From positions 5,541,177 to 5,605,176 of the forward strand of contig NC_059398.1 in NCBI RefSeq assembly GCF_905220565.1: a DNA stretch of 64,000 bases, read 5' to 3'. The translations under genes were made by a program, and so were the position numbers. This document shows positions 33,160 through 43,659 of the stretch, piece by piece. The stretch is from Melitaea cinxia. Lineage: Eukaryota > Arthropoda > Insecta > Lepidoptera > Nymphalidae. Position 1 is the first letter of the stretch. The number at the start of each line of letters is the position of its first letter. Under the pieces are notes generated by a model, which worked only from the letters and a program-made list of their open reading frames with translations, ran no database searches and had not been told where the DNA came from.

Positions 33160-33480
33160 TCGCATCACTTCATCACTTCAGCCTAATACAATCCACTGCG
33201 GGACACAGGCCTCCACAAGCTCGCGCCAAAAATGGCGTGAACTCATGTGTGTTGCCCATAGTCACCAGTCACGCTGGGCAGGCGGGTTGGTGACCGCAGG
33301 GCTGGCTTTGTCGCACCGAAAATGCTGCTGCCCGTCTTCGACCTGTGTATTTCAAAACCAGCAGTTGTATCCCGCTATCGGTCAGCCTTTTAAGTTACAA
33401 GGTGGTAGTGGAACTGTATTATCCCTTAGTCGCCTCTTACGAAACCCACGGGAAGAGAGGGAGTGGCTATATTCTTACTG
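33160..33480 (-). mobile_element. LINE 3' UTR
   Basis: ACTTCAGCCTAATACAATCC, GACACAGGCCTCCACAAGCT, GGTTGGTGACCGCAGGGCTG and CCCACGGGAAGAGAGGGAGT are typical 3' parts of a lepidopteran LINE in minus orientation. It interrupts the AACCGACTTC-family copy. The 146-codon frame over it is not a gene. Confidence 0.65.
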
Positions 33481-33501
33481 TCGCAACCACACAGCACGTT
33501 T

Positions 33502-33584
33502 TGTTTTGTTCGTCTACTTACGTTGTATTACTTGTCGATGTAATTTAAGTCGATTTTTCGTTTGCTAGTAAACACAATTATTAA
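33502..33584 (-). mobile_element. AACCGACTTC-family repeat, part 3
   Basis: TACGTTGTATTACTTGTCGA, then TTTCGTTTGCTAGTAAACAC, is the far end of the family, split from 32879-33030 by the LINE tail. Confidence 0.65.
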
Positions 33585-33941
33585 ACTGGAAATTGATGTA
33601 ATAGTCTAATTAACACAAACTTCGCTTACACTTGGCACTGCAATTACCGTAAGCTGGATGTTTGCCAAATATCACTGTTAATAAAACTCTATGATAAACT
33701 TATAGCCACCGTAATCTTTCTCTACATTGATTATTTTTAGACAAAAAAATTTAACCTATATTTTAAGCTAGACCAGCGCAGAGTGACGTATGTGATATCT
33801 GTTCACCATTCCAATTGTATGCGTCACACCGTAATTTTTATAGACATTTCTGTAAAGGAGCGAATATTTTTTTAATGTCAGATTTTATTCATTAATTTTA
33901 ACACAATTATATATTGATAATTATTATATTATTGATAGTTA

Positions 33942-34148
33942 CTAGCTGCACCCGCGACTTCATCCGCGTGGAATTTTACAAAATAAGTTATTTTCAGTTC
34001 GCTGAAACAGACGGACAGATAGACAGACGTAAATTTTAAAAAAATGTTATTTTGGTATATGTATCATGTATACATCCATTTACATTTAGTAAAAAACGGT
34101 TATTTTGATATTACAAACAGACACTCCAATTTTATTTATTTGTATAGA
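33942..34148 (-). mobile_element. Non-autonomous Helitron, short family, internally deleted
   Basis: The ends are CTAGCTGCACCCGCGACTTC on the plus strand and TTTATTTGTATAGA. About 110 bp are missing compared with 5250-5588. Confidence 0.75.
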
Positions 34149-34913
34149 TGTAATCCTTAAATTTGTCTAACTATTCAAGCATTAACTAGAGGTCAACTTA
34201 ACAAGCACCACTTTTATCTGATGCCAGTGGCCTGATCGCGCATTTTTAAGAAGACGTTGTTGTTTTAAAATATTTAAATAAATGTATAAATTTATCAATG
34301 ACCTATGCCCGCAGAAAATATAATAAACGCTAGCTAACACTACTAATTAACACAGTTAAATTATGTGCAGCCATCTTGATCTACGCGGACATCGAAACCT
34401 CCTAGAGATTTTTTTTTATGATTTAGTAGTGTTACAAACAAAGATAGACTTTCCCACTTTCAAATAACACCCACAAGAACGTTCGCAATCACACCTATTT
34501 TGAATGAAATTTAGTACTGTAAATGGGCTATCTTTTTTTAGTAAAATCAGTAAATTATTTTACTAACACAAGTTTATTTTAATGATATACGTAGACCCCA
34601 AAGTTGTTGTTAGCTAACAAACGTTTAAAAAACACTTTTTTAAATATTAAAAGGGAATAAATAAAAGGGATTAAATTAGTAGATAAGTGGTTGGTTTATA
34701 GATTTCAATAACGAAAGTAGCGATAAAATATTGAAAAAGTTTTTTTTAAGTAATATTTTCTGTACTAGAGTGCAATAGAAAGTAAAAAAAAAATAGTTTA
34801 AAGTGAGCAAGAATTGAACGGAGTGTAATTTTTATACACTTTCTAGTACAACGCAATAACAATAAATTTTCCTTGCATCTTCTTTACGACAGTGGCAAAT
34901 TATTATTTAAGAA
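34149..34913. other. AT-rich stretch
   Basis: Nothing recognised. Confidence 0.35.
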
Positions 34914-35107
34914 CTAGTGCCGGAAAGCCACAACTTCGTACGCGTAGGTATATATTAAGTACGTAAAAATCTTCGTTTCCAAAAAAATGAGCATTTTGCA
35001 CTTCTTTTCTATAAAAACTATAAGTATGCGAAATTCCATACTCCTCCGTCCGCGTAATTTTCGTAAAAAGGGGTACAAAGTTTTTGCTTCAACTATTAAT
35101 ATATAGA
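34914..35107 (-). mobile_element. Short Helitron-like element
   Basis: On the minus strand it ends with TACGCGTACGAAGTTGTGGC and then CTAG, and carries ATGCGAAATTCCATACTCCT, read on the plus strand. It is related to 7370-7562 and 43290-43505. Confidence 0.6.
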
Positions 35108-36540
35108 TTACATAGTATCCCACAAATTAATTTACCACTTATTCACTATTGTCACTTGCGTAATGCTACGATGTTCTCATCTGAAGGTAACACTTATTAG
35201 CATTGCTATATTATGGAACCATTAGAGAAAATATCCAAATATAAATGGTATCAACTATAATATGCTAAATAATTGGCCCAATATGAATGTCGTAGGTACG
35301 TACGTAAGTAGAAAACTTTGAAAAGAAACTTGTTACTGTCATTAAACCTTTTTTATCTATATGTATAATTTGAACATTTTTAAGAAACAAATGTATAAAA
35401 ATACTAAAACTTTAGAGTTACTTAATTAAATCCTATAGTGAAGAAAGTATCACGGATTCTCGACCTTGTAACAGTGACACCTCATTTTCTTGTAAAGTTA
35501 TGATAATTAGATGAAGCTAATTAAGAAATACGAAGGACACTACGTACCATAAACATCAGTTAACGAACCCTTTTTTCTTTACCGTCTATTTAAATGTAAA
35601 AAAAGTAATAAAAAAATTGGACATAATTTGAGTGTTGTGAATTTGAGTGTTGTGAAGTTGAGTATAAACACACACATACACACACACATGCAATTATTCT
35701 TTCGATATTTGACAAAAATCATAAGCTTACTAATTAGTACTTATCATTAGTTCTCTCATAGTTCTTACTCAATCTTAAATTTTTTTTTATTACACTCATT
35801 TGCATCCATTTTTCAAAGACTACTACGGACTTCCTTATCATACTAACATAAAGCTTTTAATTTCTTCGAATTTCCTATTTCTATATTATCTATAAAAACA
35901 AAGCCAAACTCTTTGCGTTTATTACTAACACAAACGAAATGTTTGCCATTGATTTACCGTAATTAAATTCTCTCCAATATCAATACTCTCTTAATATACC
36001 ATAGGAAATACCTTAAGACCAATTTATTTATCAAAAATGTATACATCCAAACAAATGAAATACTAACGCTTTTCTACTACATCAAACGTTTTTTCTACGT
36101 CCTTCTACAAAAGCAACTAGATGTTTGAATTTGTCAATACATATTTTTTAACTTTTTGATTATGCACATATGACAGAAGATCAGTGTCAGTAATTATAGT
36201 TTGAGTGTATTTTACAATTTTTTACTGCAATATGCAAACATCACATCACTTCTTCTTTCTCCACAATTGCGAAGATGTATCAGTTGATTTTATATTGTTT
36301 TGTTATATGAGAGACAACAATTTTAAATTAAAAAATATCAATAATATTGTATAAACTATGCTAATCTCCAGTTAATATTTTCAAATAACGTATTTGTTTT
36401 TATTTTTCTAATTTTAGATGGATTTGTAAGAAATTTTTATAACGATATTTACAAATATACGGTCATTGAATGTAGCTTGCTCTGTATTTTAAACTATTGT
36501 ACAAAGTTCCTCTGAAAGTAGTAAAAAATATATCATATCT
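35108..36540. other. AT-rich stretch with short CA repeat
   Basis: A short (CA)n tract lies near 35670-35692. No gene or transposon was recognised in 1.4 kb. Confidence 0.4.
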
Positions 36541-36704
36541 TTATAATGAAACAACTTTTTCGGATTTTATCGCGGTTTATTAAATATTGTAGAAGCCTCC
36601 CGGGAGTCCTCCAGTGACCAGGATCGCTGTAATGTATCCGAAACGTCGGGCATCTAAAAAACTTAATAAGCCGCGATATAATCCGGAAAGTTGTTTCATT
36701 ATAA
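36541..36704. mobile_element. 164-bp palindromic MITE-like element
   Basis: The left end TTATAATGAAACAACTTTTT and the right end, read inward, TTATAATGAAACAACTTTCC form inverted repeats extending about 45 bp through ATCGCGG(T/C)TTATTAA. Parts of the motif recur near 29535 and 33045. A direct repeat of about 20 bp (AGTAAAA..TATATCATATCT) lies just left (ends 36540) and to the right (about 36726-36746). Confidence 0.7.
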
Positions 36705-36749
36705 TGAGTGAAATTCGCGTAAACATTAGTAAAATATATCATATCTTTT

Positions 36750-38431
36750 TGTATTGAATCACAATTATAATGTCAATTGAGAACATGGATACTAAATTAT
36801 AAAAAAACAATTTGACTTTAGATTTATATGCGGTCTAGACAGAAACTAGAAAACCATAAAAATGCAATTGATTGCGAGCAATATATAACACAAGATTGTT
36901 GATTGATTTGTAAAACGAAAAAAAAGCCGATTTAGGTATTTGCTACCGAATTTAAATATAAAATTACAATTGAAAAATCAAATCAAAGTATTGATAAAAC
37001 ACAAATAAACACTATTTACATTAAATTTTATAACCACGGCTAATAATAAAATAACAAGGTATTAAAATTTTGTAACCAGAGCAAATAAAAAATTAATAAG
37101 GTTTTAAAAATGAGTATAATTGTTATTACAAAAAGTATAAATATTTTGTATAGTAGTAATAAAAGAATTAATAGTCAATATATTTATAGAGTCATGTAAT
37201 ACTTGTAAATACGTAGTTACATAATTTATTACTTTAATACATCAAAATATTAACTACAGTTCTTAAGTAATGTATAATTTTATTTAGAGATGAAGATGAG
37301 ACCAGTAAGCACTGTAATGAAAATAAAATGGATATTAATAATATGTATGTCACGATAATCCCGGCGAGGTTAACACTCGTTCAATACATCAAGGAAGCTT
37401 AGAAGAGTACTAAATGTCACAAAAAAAAATTAAAAGTACATTTTGAATTTAAATATTTTGCGTCACTAAAATACACAATTACATAACGCCCACGCGTTAA
37501 TATTAGCTCCTAAATAATATAGTTATTATTTTTATGAATAAAAATCAATTTCTATAGAACGTCGAATCATTGAACGTGTCTTATCCGACTTACTCGTAAT
37601 TGATCTTTTTGGTGTATTAAATATCTACGCGTAAATAGCTCAAATTTATGTAATATTGCTTAATTATCTTTAGAAACAAAAATGTAATGCTGTAGTGTGA
37701 AAGATTATTACTCTAACTACTAAGGCGTTTTCTACGTAAACTAAAAAACTAAAGTAAATTTTTGTTGTTTTTGTAGGATAAGTGATAAAGATTCTTTATT
37801 TCTTTATAAATAGTTATAGTTTTTTAATTAATTCTATAGAATACACTATAATCACTATTTTACTTTCCTCCGTATTGACATTCTAAGAAGGTGTGATAAA
37901 AGAAAGAAAAACAAAGAAAATGTTTACAAAAATTGAAAACCCGGCAGTCTATAAATATTAATTAAATGCATTAAAATTCTTATATAAACACATACTCTTA
38001 TTACAAAACTCACAACATTCACATACTAATAAGACAATAAATACAACAGATATCTATATTTATCCTAAAAAATGAATCTGATTCGTTGATAAGAAAATCT
38101 TTATGTAACATTTCAAATCGCTTATAAAAAGATTCTTAGATATCGATCATAGTTGCAGTAAATTATACACCATAAGAGATATAAAATACAAATTTTTAAC
38201 ATTCATTGGGCTAGTAAATTTTTGAAAAATAAAAGTTGTTTTTCAAATATTCAAAAAAAAACACGTAATTTTTAAAAACCTTGTAATATTGAATGAACTT
38301 TGAACTAGCTGTATGAACAAATTTTGTGCTAAAATTCAAATTTACTATGTAGTCTTATGTTAACGACTAGTCGATTAGTTTCAGAACACACAGATATTAC
38401 TTTTTTAAAAGCCGGAAATTAGTGCAAACAA
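36750..38431. other. AT-rich 3' flank of gene 2
   Basis: No gene or repeat was recognised. The 38.2-38.4 kb part probably holds the 3' UTR of gene 2. The nearest AATAAA on the minus strand that I saw is near 37796-37801. Confidence 0.4.
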
Positions 38432-39244
38432 TTAATACTGAGTACTATAATAACCAATTATAGTTCCATTGTTGACAGGTTCTTGTTCCTTTCGAATTTT
38501 CCTCTTGCAAATACAGTAACAGAACACGTAGATAGTTATAACCAACGCTAGAGTAGACGGCAACCATACATAAACCGGTATACCAGAAGGTTTCATGGTT
38601 TCCGAGTATTCTTTCAATAAAGTACAGGGTATAATATTCCTTTCCTTGTTTAATGTAGTATTATGCCATAGTACACATTCTTGCTCTCGAGTTATCTTCA
38701 ACGTCGACCCGTTATGCTGTAGAAACGGTTTCATATCAATTTGAGGTGAAGTTATATCCAAGGCATTTGGACCCGGCAAAAAACTTTCCGGTGAACGCGC
38801 CACAAAGGAAGACATTACAAAGCAGGGCAATTTCGTTTCTTCGAAATGTTTTGAATCAATAACTTGCATGGAACATTTTTCATCAGAACGAACCGGGTAG
38901 TAATGCGTATACTGCCAATGCTCTGCTGAGGCTCTTCCCAAATTGTACAAAGCCAGTCCGGCTAATAGATCACCGAATCTTCCACCTGATTCTCGGTACT
39001 TGTACACGTAGGTCGGTGGTAGACCATGAAACACTGGATATGTGACGAAATGGGAACAATGACGACACATGTAGTAAATAACACTGGGTGGATGGTACGA
39101 GAAATGTGCATGGTGAGCACTGACATAATGATGGTTCGGCTTTCTATGAATATTATTGTCAAAACGCCCCCGTGGGCCTCCACTTATCTTAGCAACTGCA
39201 AACTTAGCTAATACAGTTACAAACAACAGATAGAAAAAGTTCAT
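38432..39244 (-). CDS. Type I membrane protein, paralogue of gene 1, with DLLxGLxLYNLGR and two C-x16-C modules
   Basis: An intact 270-codon frame with ATG at 39242-39244. Residues 1-18 are a signal peptide (MNFFYLLFVTVLAKFAVA). Residues 36-52 are His/Tyr-rich (NHHYVSAHHAHFSYHPP). C60 and C63 form a CRHC pair. Residues 87-104 read GGRFGDLLAGLALYNLGR. C124 and C141 form one C-x16-C module (CSMQVID..KLPCFVMSSF); C190 and C207 form the second (CVLWHNTT..IIPCTLLKEY). N-glycosylation sites occur at NGS and NTT. Residues about 221-246 are a transmembrane segment (VYVWLPSTLALVITIYVFCY), then CICKRKIRK and a short cytoplasmic tail. The order of segments and both spacings match the protein at 833-2785, so the two are paralogues on the same strand 36 kb apart. 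The family is not recognised and function is unknown; an extracellular receptor or matrix role is inference only. Confidence 0.85.
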   Translation of the reverse strand: MNFFYLLFVTVLAKFAVAKISGGPRGRFDNNIHRKPNHHYVSAHHAHFSYHPPSVIYYMCRHCSHFVTYPVFHGLPPTYVYKYRESGGRFGDLLAGLALYNLGRASAEHWQYTHYYPVRSDEKCSMQVIDSKHFEETKLPCFVMSSFVARSPESFLPGPNALDITSPQIDMKPFLQHNGSTLKITREQECVLWHNTTLNKERNIIPCTLLKEYSETMKPSGIPVYVWLPSTLALVITIYVFCYCICKRKIRKEQEPVNNGTIIGYYSTQY

Positions 39245-39246
39245 TG

Positions 39247-39350
39247 TGCATCAGGGGCGGGTCCTGGCACGCTACTGCCGTCGTTCAGGACAAGGCGGCT
39301 TGGCGCCGGGGGTGATGGCGCCAACCTGGCGCGCCAATTGTATATACATG
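39247..39350 (-). promoter_or_regulatory. GC-rich 5' region of gene 2 with TATA-like box
   Basis: The 90 bp upstream of the gene 2 ATG are unusually GC-rich for this window (GGCGCCGGGGGTGATGGCGC). A TATA-like TGTATATACAA lies at about 39339-39349. The layout suggests a core promoter with a short GC-rich 5' UTR. The transcription start cannot be placed from sequence. Confidence 0.4.
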
Positions 39351-39549
39351 GAAGATTTCGTATGTTCGAAAAATTATATTGACCACGTGTTGCCTAATTA
39401 TTTTCTAAAAATTTTAATGGTAGTTGTTTATTACATTTTTATAACATTGTTAATATTTAAAAATGATTTTGACACCTGAACGCTATGAATATATATTAAA
39501 AAATATTTTAAGGTCATCGACTAAGTGCCACCTCCAGGAAATATAATCT

Positions 39550-40193
39550 AGCAGTAACAATATTAGAATAAGTCATCAGTTTTTGCAAATTAGTTTGGTA
39601 TATTGTATAAAGCTTGAAAGTAGATTTTAAAATTAGGTATACGAACTGTAAATTAGTCTTGCACCTAGTATCAAAATTTTAAGTATTGTTACCGGTAAGA
39701 TGTATAAAAATAAACAAATTATAGTAATATATAAACATATAAAAAATTGTTAAATAGATTAATATAAATTTAAGTCCCTTAGTGTGTAAGATAGAATAAA
39801 ACTGTATTAATAAAAACGTAGTAAAATTTAAAAAAGTTTGTAGTGGAGATGATGAACATCACCAAGACAAAATTCATATTGTACTAAAACAAAAAGCAAA
39901 AATTAACAGCCCTGTAAAACTAAAATCACTTAAAAACTAAACTGTGTACAATTATTTACCCGAGTTTAATGAAATTAAATAGTAAGTAGCCAAGCAAAAG
40001 TAGGCAAACAGTAGTGGGGAACCCACCCCGAGTGAGAAAGAGATGAATGAAAGAAAGAACAAGTATGCGGCATGAAACTACGAGAGGCATGAAAGCGAGA
40101 ACTGGAATGAAAGAGTAAATAGCAGAAAACGCGCTCCGACCACTATATCGGAGGTATAGATTAAAAAAAAAAAAAAAAGCAGTAACAATATTA
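39550..40193 (+). mobile_element. 612-bp poly(A) retroposon with 16-bp TSD
   Basis: The insert 39566-40177 ends in a run of about 15 A. It is flanked by AGCAGTAACAATATTA at 39550-39565 and 40178-40193 (the first A of the right copy could belong to the tail). This is the hallmark of LINE-machinery retroposition. The insert is AT-rich in its first 440 bp; the last 170 bp contain GTGGGGAACCCACCCCGAGT and CGACCACTATATCGGAGGTA. No reverse transcriptase frame is present. It may be a 5'-truncated LINE or a processed transcript. It lies about 320 bp upstream of gene 2. Confidence 0.85.
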
Positions 40194-40371
40194 ACATTAA
40201 ATACTTCGTTTCTAAAGCACAGAACAGTATTACAATGTCATTAATCGTCATCATCAATAGACATATAATATAAATGTAACGGATCGCTGTCTGTATATGG
40301 AAGATATATGAGAAAAAATATTATTAGGATCTTTATCATCGCAAATAGCACCCTAAACAATAATTTTTAGA

Positions 40372-40570
40372 ATTTTTTCTGTTTGTCTGTTTGTCTGTGC
40401 GTTTCTGGCGTAGATGTGGTTTACACTAATATAGTGGTAAGCTTCATTGAATTGAACTACATTGTTTGTTTCATGTCAATCTGTTCATAAATAAAAATTT
40501 ATGCCAATTCAAAGAATCACGTTGAACATGTAAATACCCAAAACGTGGACGAAGTCGCAAGCACGGCTAG
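40372..40570 (+). mobile_element. Helitron 3' part
   Basis: Ends GTGGACGAAGTCGCAAGCAC, then GGCTAG and T. The 5' terminus is uncertain. Confidence 0.45.
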
Positions 40571-40587
40571 TTAAAAATATAAATAAA

Positions 40588-40764
40588 CTAGCGACCTCTG
40601 TCCATCCATATTATTTACACGATAAGTAATCACCAACATATCATAATATCCTAAAACCTCCAAAACACGCTGCATCTTATGGTATACGTATTCTGATTGG
40701 TTCAGTAATTTTCGCAGAATACCTAAGCGAACAAAAAAATCGGCTCTCCATTTATTTGTATAGA
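40588..40764 (-). mobile_element. Short Helitron-like element
   Basis: CTAG at 40588 and TTTATTTGTATAGA at the other end match the termini of the short Helitron family, but the GC hairpin is eroded (GCGACCTCTGTCCATCC). Confidence 0.5.
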
Positions 40765-41320
40765 TTAGTCTACAGCCTTACATCATTTTCTCCAGTTTCT
40801 AGATAAACAATGTATTTGCATTAACAGCTTTACACACTAATAACAAATACAATATAAGAATTTAAGAGCGAAAAATTCTGTTTATTTCCAAATTTCCGTT
40901 ATTTGTTGTAGTAACTATAATGAAAAAAACACATAAAATACAAACGGGCGACAAACGCGTTAAAGTAGGTGAATACCTCCAGTGGTAGATTACATTCGTA
41001 AATGTTTAAATCCGTTGCTATCAAAAGGGGATCAGTCCCCGCATACCGGACTTAAATGGAGGAATCCAAACTAATTACGTGTTGCATCAGTACAAATATT
41101 TTATTTAGCATCGAGAACATAATTGTTATTAATTTTTCTATATAAAAATATGTATTTTACGAGATTTATTTAACTTGTAATATTTTATACTACTCGTATA
41201 TTAAAACACACCCATCTGAATCGTGTGTATAAAAATGGATATTAGAGCAAACTGTTTAATTGAGACTTAATTTTAATGTTTTGAATTTGTTTTAAAGAAT
41301 ATTTCTTAAATTGTAAAACT

Positions 41321-41762
41321 AATAATTGTGTTTGCTAACAAACGAAAAAAAAACGACTTCAATTACATCGACAAGTAATACGACGTAGGTAGACGAAAAA
41401 CTAGTTAAATAAATACGCATTATCAAAGATTACTCCAAAAGTTGTAATCAGATCTCGATAAAATTTAAATGAGACTACAAGATAAACATCGGCTTTCGAT
41501 TAAATAAAAAATCATCAAAATCGGTACAGGCAGTAAAAAGTTATGCGTATTTTCGAAGGTTTCTCTCGATTTCTCATGGATCCCATCATCGGATCCTGGT
41601 TTCCTTATCATGGCACCACACTTAGTATATCTCCTTTCAAACAAAAAAAGAATTATCAAAATCGGTTCATAAGCGACGAAGTTATTCCGGAACGTACATA
41701 AAAAAAATATATATACGATCGAATTGGGTAACCTCCTCCTTTTTTGAAGTTGGTTAAAAATA
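41321..41762 (+). mobile_element. AACCGACTTC-family repeat, internally deleted
   Basis: Runs from AATAATTGTGTTTGCTAACA to CTCCTCCTTTTTTGAAGTTG, then GTTAAAAA. The middle carries TCGGATCCTGGTTTCCTTAT. Confidence 0.75.
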
Positions 41763-42374
41763 TAAAATACACGTTTTTTGCGAAAATGTAAAACATAATA
41801 TCTACAGACAATTAATAGTGATTAAAATGTAATACTTACATTAAACTTCTTAAGAGAAAAAGGTTTTATTGAGATGCCTATAGGACTATAGGCTGTAACA
41901 GTACAATTATTATATTATAAAATGTCAAAAAAAAAAAGATTCTTTGCTTATAAGATCAGAAAAAGTGTTTGTTCTTCTGAATACGGACATATCTAGTATT
42001 CTTGACACAGAAGAACAATCAATATCTTGAGCCCAATTTCAAAGTCTCAAGTCGCAAGCCATGACAATGGTCACCTCCACAAACGCAAACTTCCTGCGAG
42101 CTATCGAGATGAACTATTTCCTGAGCATTGTGGTCAGACGAGACGCGATCCTTGAGTGTTGAATCATGATTACACGTAGGCAAGATGACGTTTTACTATG
42201 ACAATTGATAAATCTATTTATTTCTTGCTGTACAGTACACTACTGTAAACTTCTATTATCTGAGCAGAAGCTCTTCTATTACGGAAAATTACCATTATCT
42301 TATATTTTTTAGTAAGTTGCGTAGTGTGTGGCTATATTGATCCTAGACGTATATTTATAATTAAAAAAATGTAG

Positions 42375-42485
42375 CTATACCAGTCGGCTGTAGCCTATAA
42401 CACAAGCATTATTTTGCCTACTTTAGTAACAGACGACCGTGTGTGTATTGTGTAGATATTTATATTTATATTGATATTTGTTTGT
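42375..42485 (+). mobile_element. SINE family 2, tail fragment
   Basis: TAGCCTATAACACAAGCATT and GACGACCGTGTGTGTATTGT match the body of 58797-58978 and the fragment at 63705-63785. Confidence 0.5.
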
Positions 42486-42539
42486 GCCGAAAATGTTTCA
42501 TCTTAACCTAAAATAATTACAGCGAATTTCCACATTTGA

Positions 42540-42625
42540 TTTTTTTTTTATTATAAAGGGGTAAACAAGCGAATAAAGCCATCTGATGTTAAATGACTAC
42601 CGTCGGCATTGCCCATAAAAATGTT
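42540..42625 (-). mobile_element. LINE 3' tail fragment
   Basis: A T-run followed by GGGTAAACAAGCGAATAAAG and CCATCTGATGTTAAATGACT is the reverse complement of a common lepidopteran LINE tail. Confidence 0.5.
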
Positions 42626-42946
42626 ACGAAGATTAAAAAATATATATCTATAAAATCGAAAAAAAAATATTCTAACAATATTAATTATATTTAGGTAGGA
42701 ATTCAAACTGTACTATTTATTATTACCATTTATTATTTAAGAGTTGAGTGTTCAATAGTACTGCCACTTTCTATTGAAACCTCCATTATTTAACTTAATT
42801 GAATCGATTTCGGCAGTTTAATTGAAACAATCAACCAACTACTTTTACTAGTGATCACCTATATATAGTTATCGAAAAAAGGCCATAATTAATTTAAATT
42901 ATTATTAATTTGAACATTGTTAAGGTTATGTTGTCAAAGACTATAA

Positions 42947-43261
42947 TCTATACAAATAAATAAAATTGGAGTGTCTGTTTGTAATATTAAAATAACCGCT
43001 TTTTAGTAAATGCATATCGTTGTATACTTGGTACATATAACAAAATAACATTTTTTTAAATTTTTATCTCTCTGTTTGTTCCGGCCAATCTCTGAAACGG
43101 CTGGACCGATTTTGATGGGACTTTCACTGGCAGATAGCTGGTGTAGAAAGGAGTAACTGAGGCTACTTTTATTTTAGAAATTTATTTATTTTATAACTCT
43201 GCGAACTGTACACTAACTTTTTTGTTAAATTCCTCGCGGACGAAGTCGCGTGCACAGCTAG
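42947..43261 (+). mobile_element. Non-autonomous Helitron, short family, complete
   Basis: Starts TCTATACAAATAAATAAAAT after an A and ends with the CGCGGACGAAGTCGCG hairpin, TGCACAGCTAG, then T. It is 315 bp and contains AACGGCTGGACCGATTTTGA. It is the cleanest copy in the window. Confidence 0.8.
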
Positions 43262-43289
43262 TTCTAAAATAAGAAACAAAAGAGTATAT

Positions 43290-43505
43290 ATATGTAGGTA
43301 TGCGTGTGTGTGTAAAGTATATGGTAGTGTGTATAATACTTTTTTTATTGATTTAATGTATTTTTTATGTATAACTTTAAAGAAATATTAGCATTCTGCA
43401 CTTCTTCTCTATTTAAACTATAAGTGTGCGAAATTTCATACTCCTCTGTCCGCGTTAATTCCGTAAAAATGGGTACAAAATTTTTACTTCAAGTAATATA
43501 TAGAA
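43290..43505 (+). mobile_element. Short Helitron-like repeat, degraded
   Basis: GCATTCTGCACTTCTTCTCT, ACTATAAGTGTGCGAAATTT and CATACTCCTCTGTCCGCG match 34914-35107 and 7370-7562. Confidence 0.5.
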
Positions 43506-43659
43506 TTTTCTTTTTGATTAAAAAGAATTTACACACAAAATTTACTTGAAATCATTTTTTTCTATGAAATAAGCCATAATTAATAGACTCGTTTATTCTA
43601 TATATACCAACATAAGTTAGTATATATAAGTGCGTTACAAAATTATTTATTTTTAGCCA

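Noticed and set aside
38432..39244. Prion-protein-like outline (signal peptide, His/Gly-rich start, hydrophobic LAGLALYNLG, anchor)
   Set aside because: The resemblance is only in general layout; no PrP motif or repeat is present, so no relationship is claimed.
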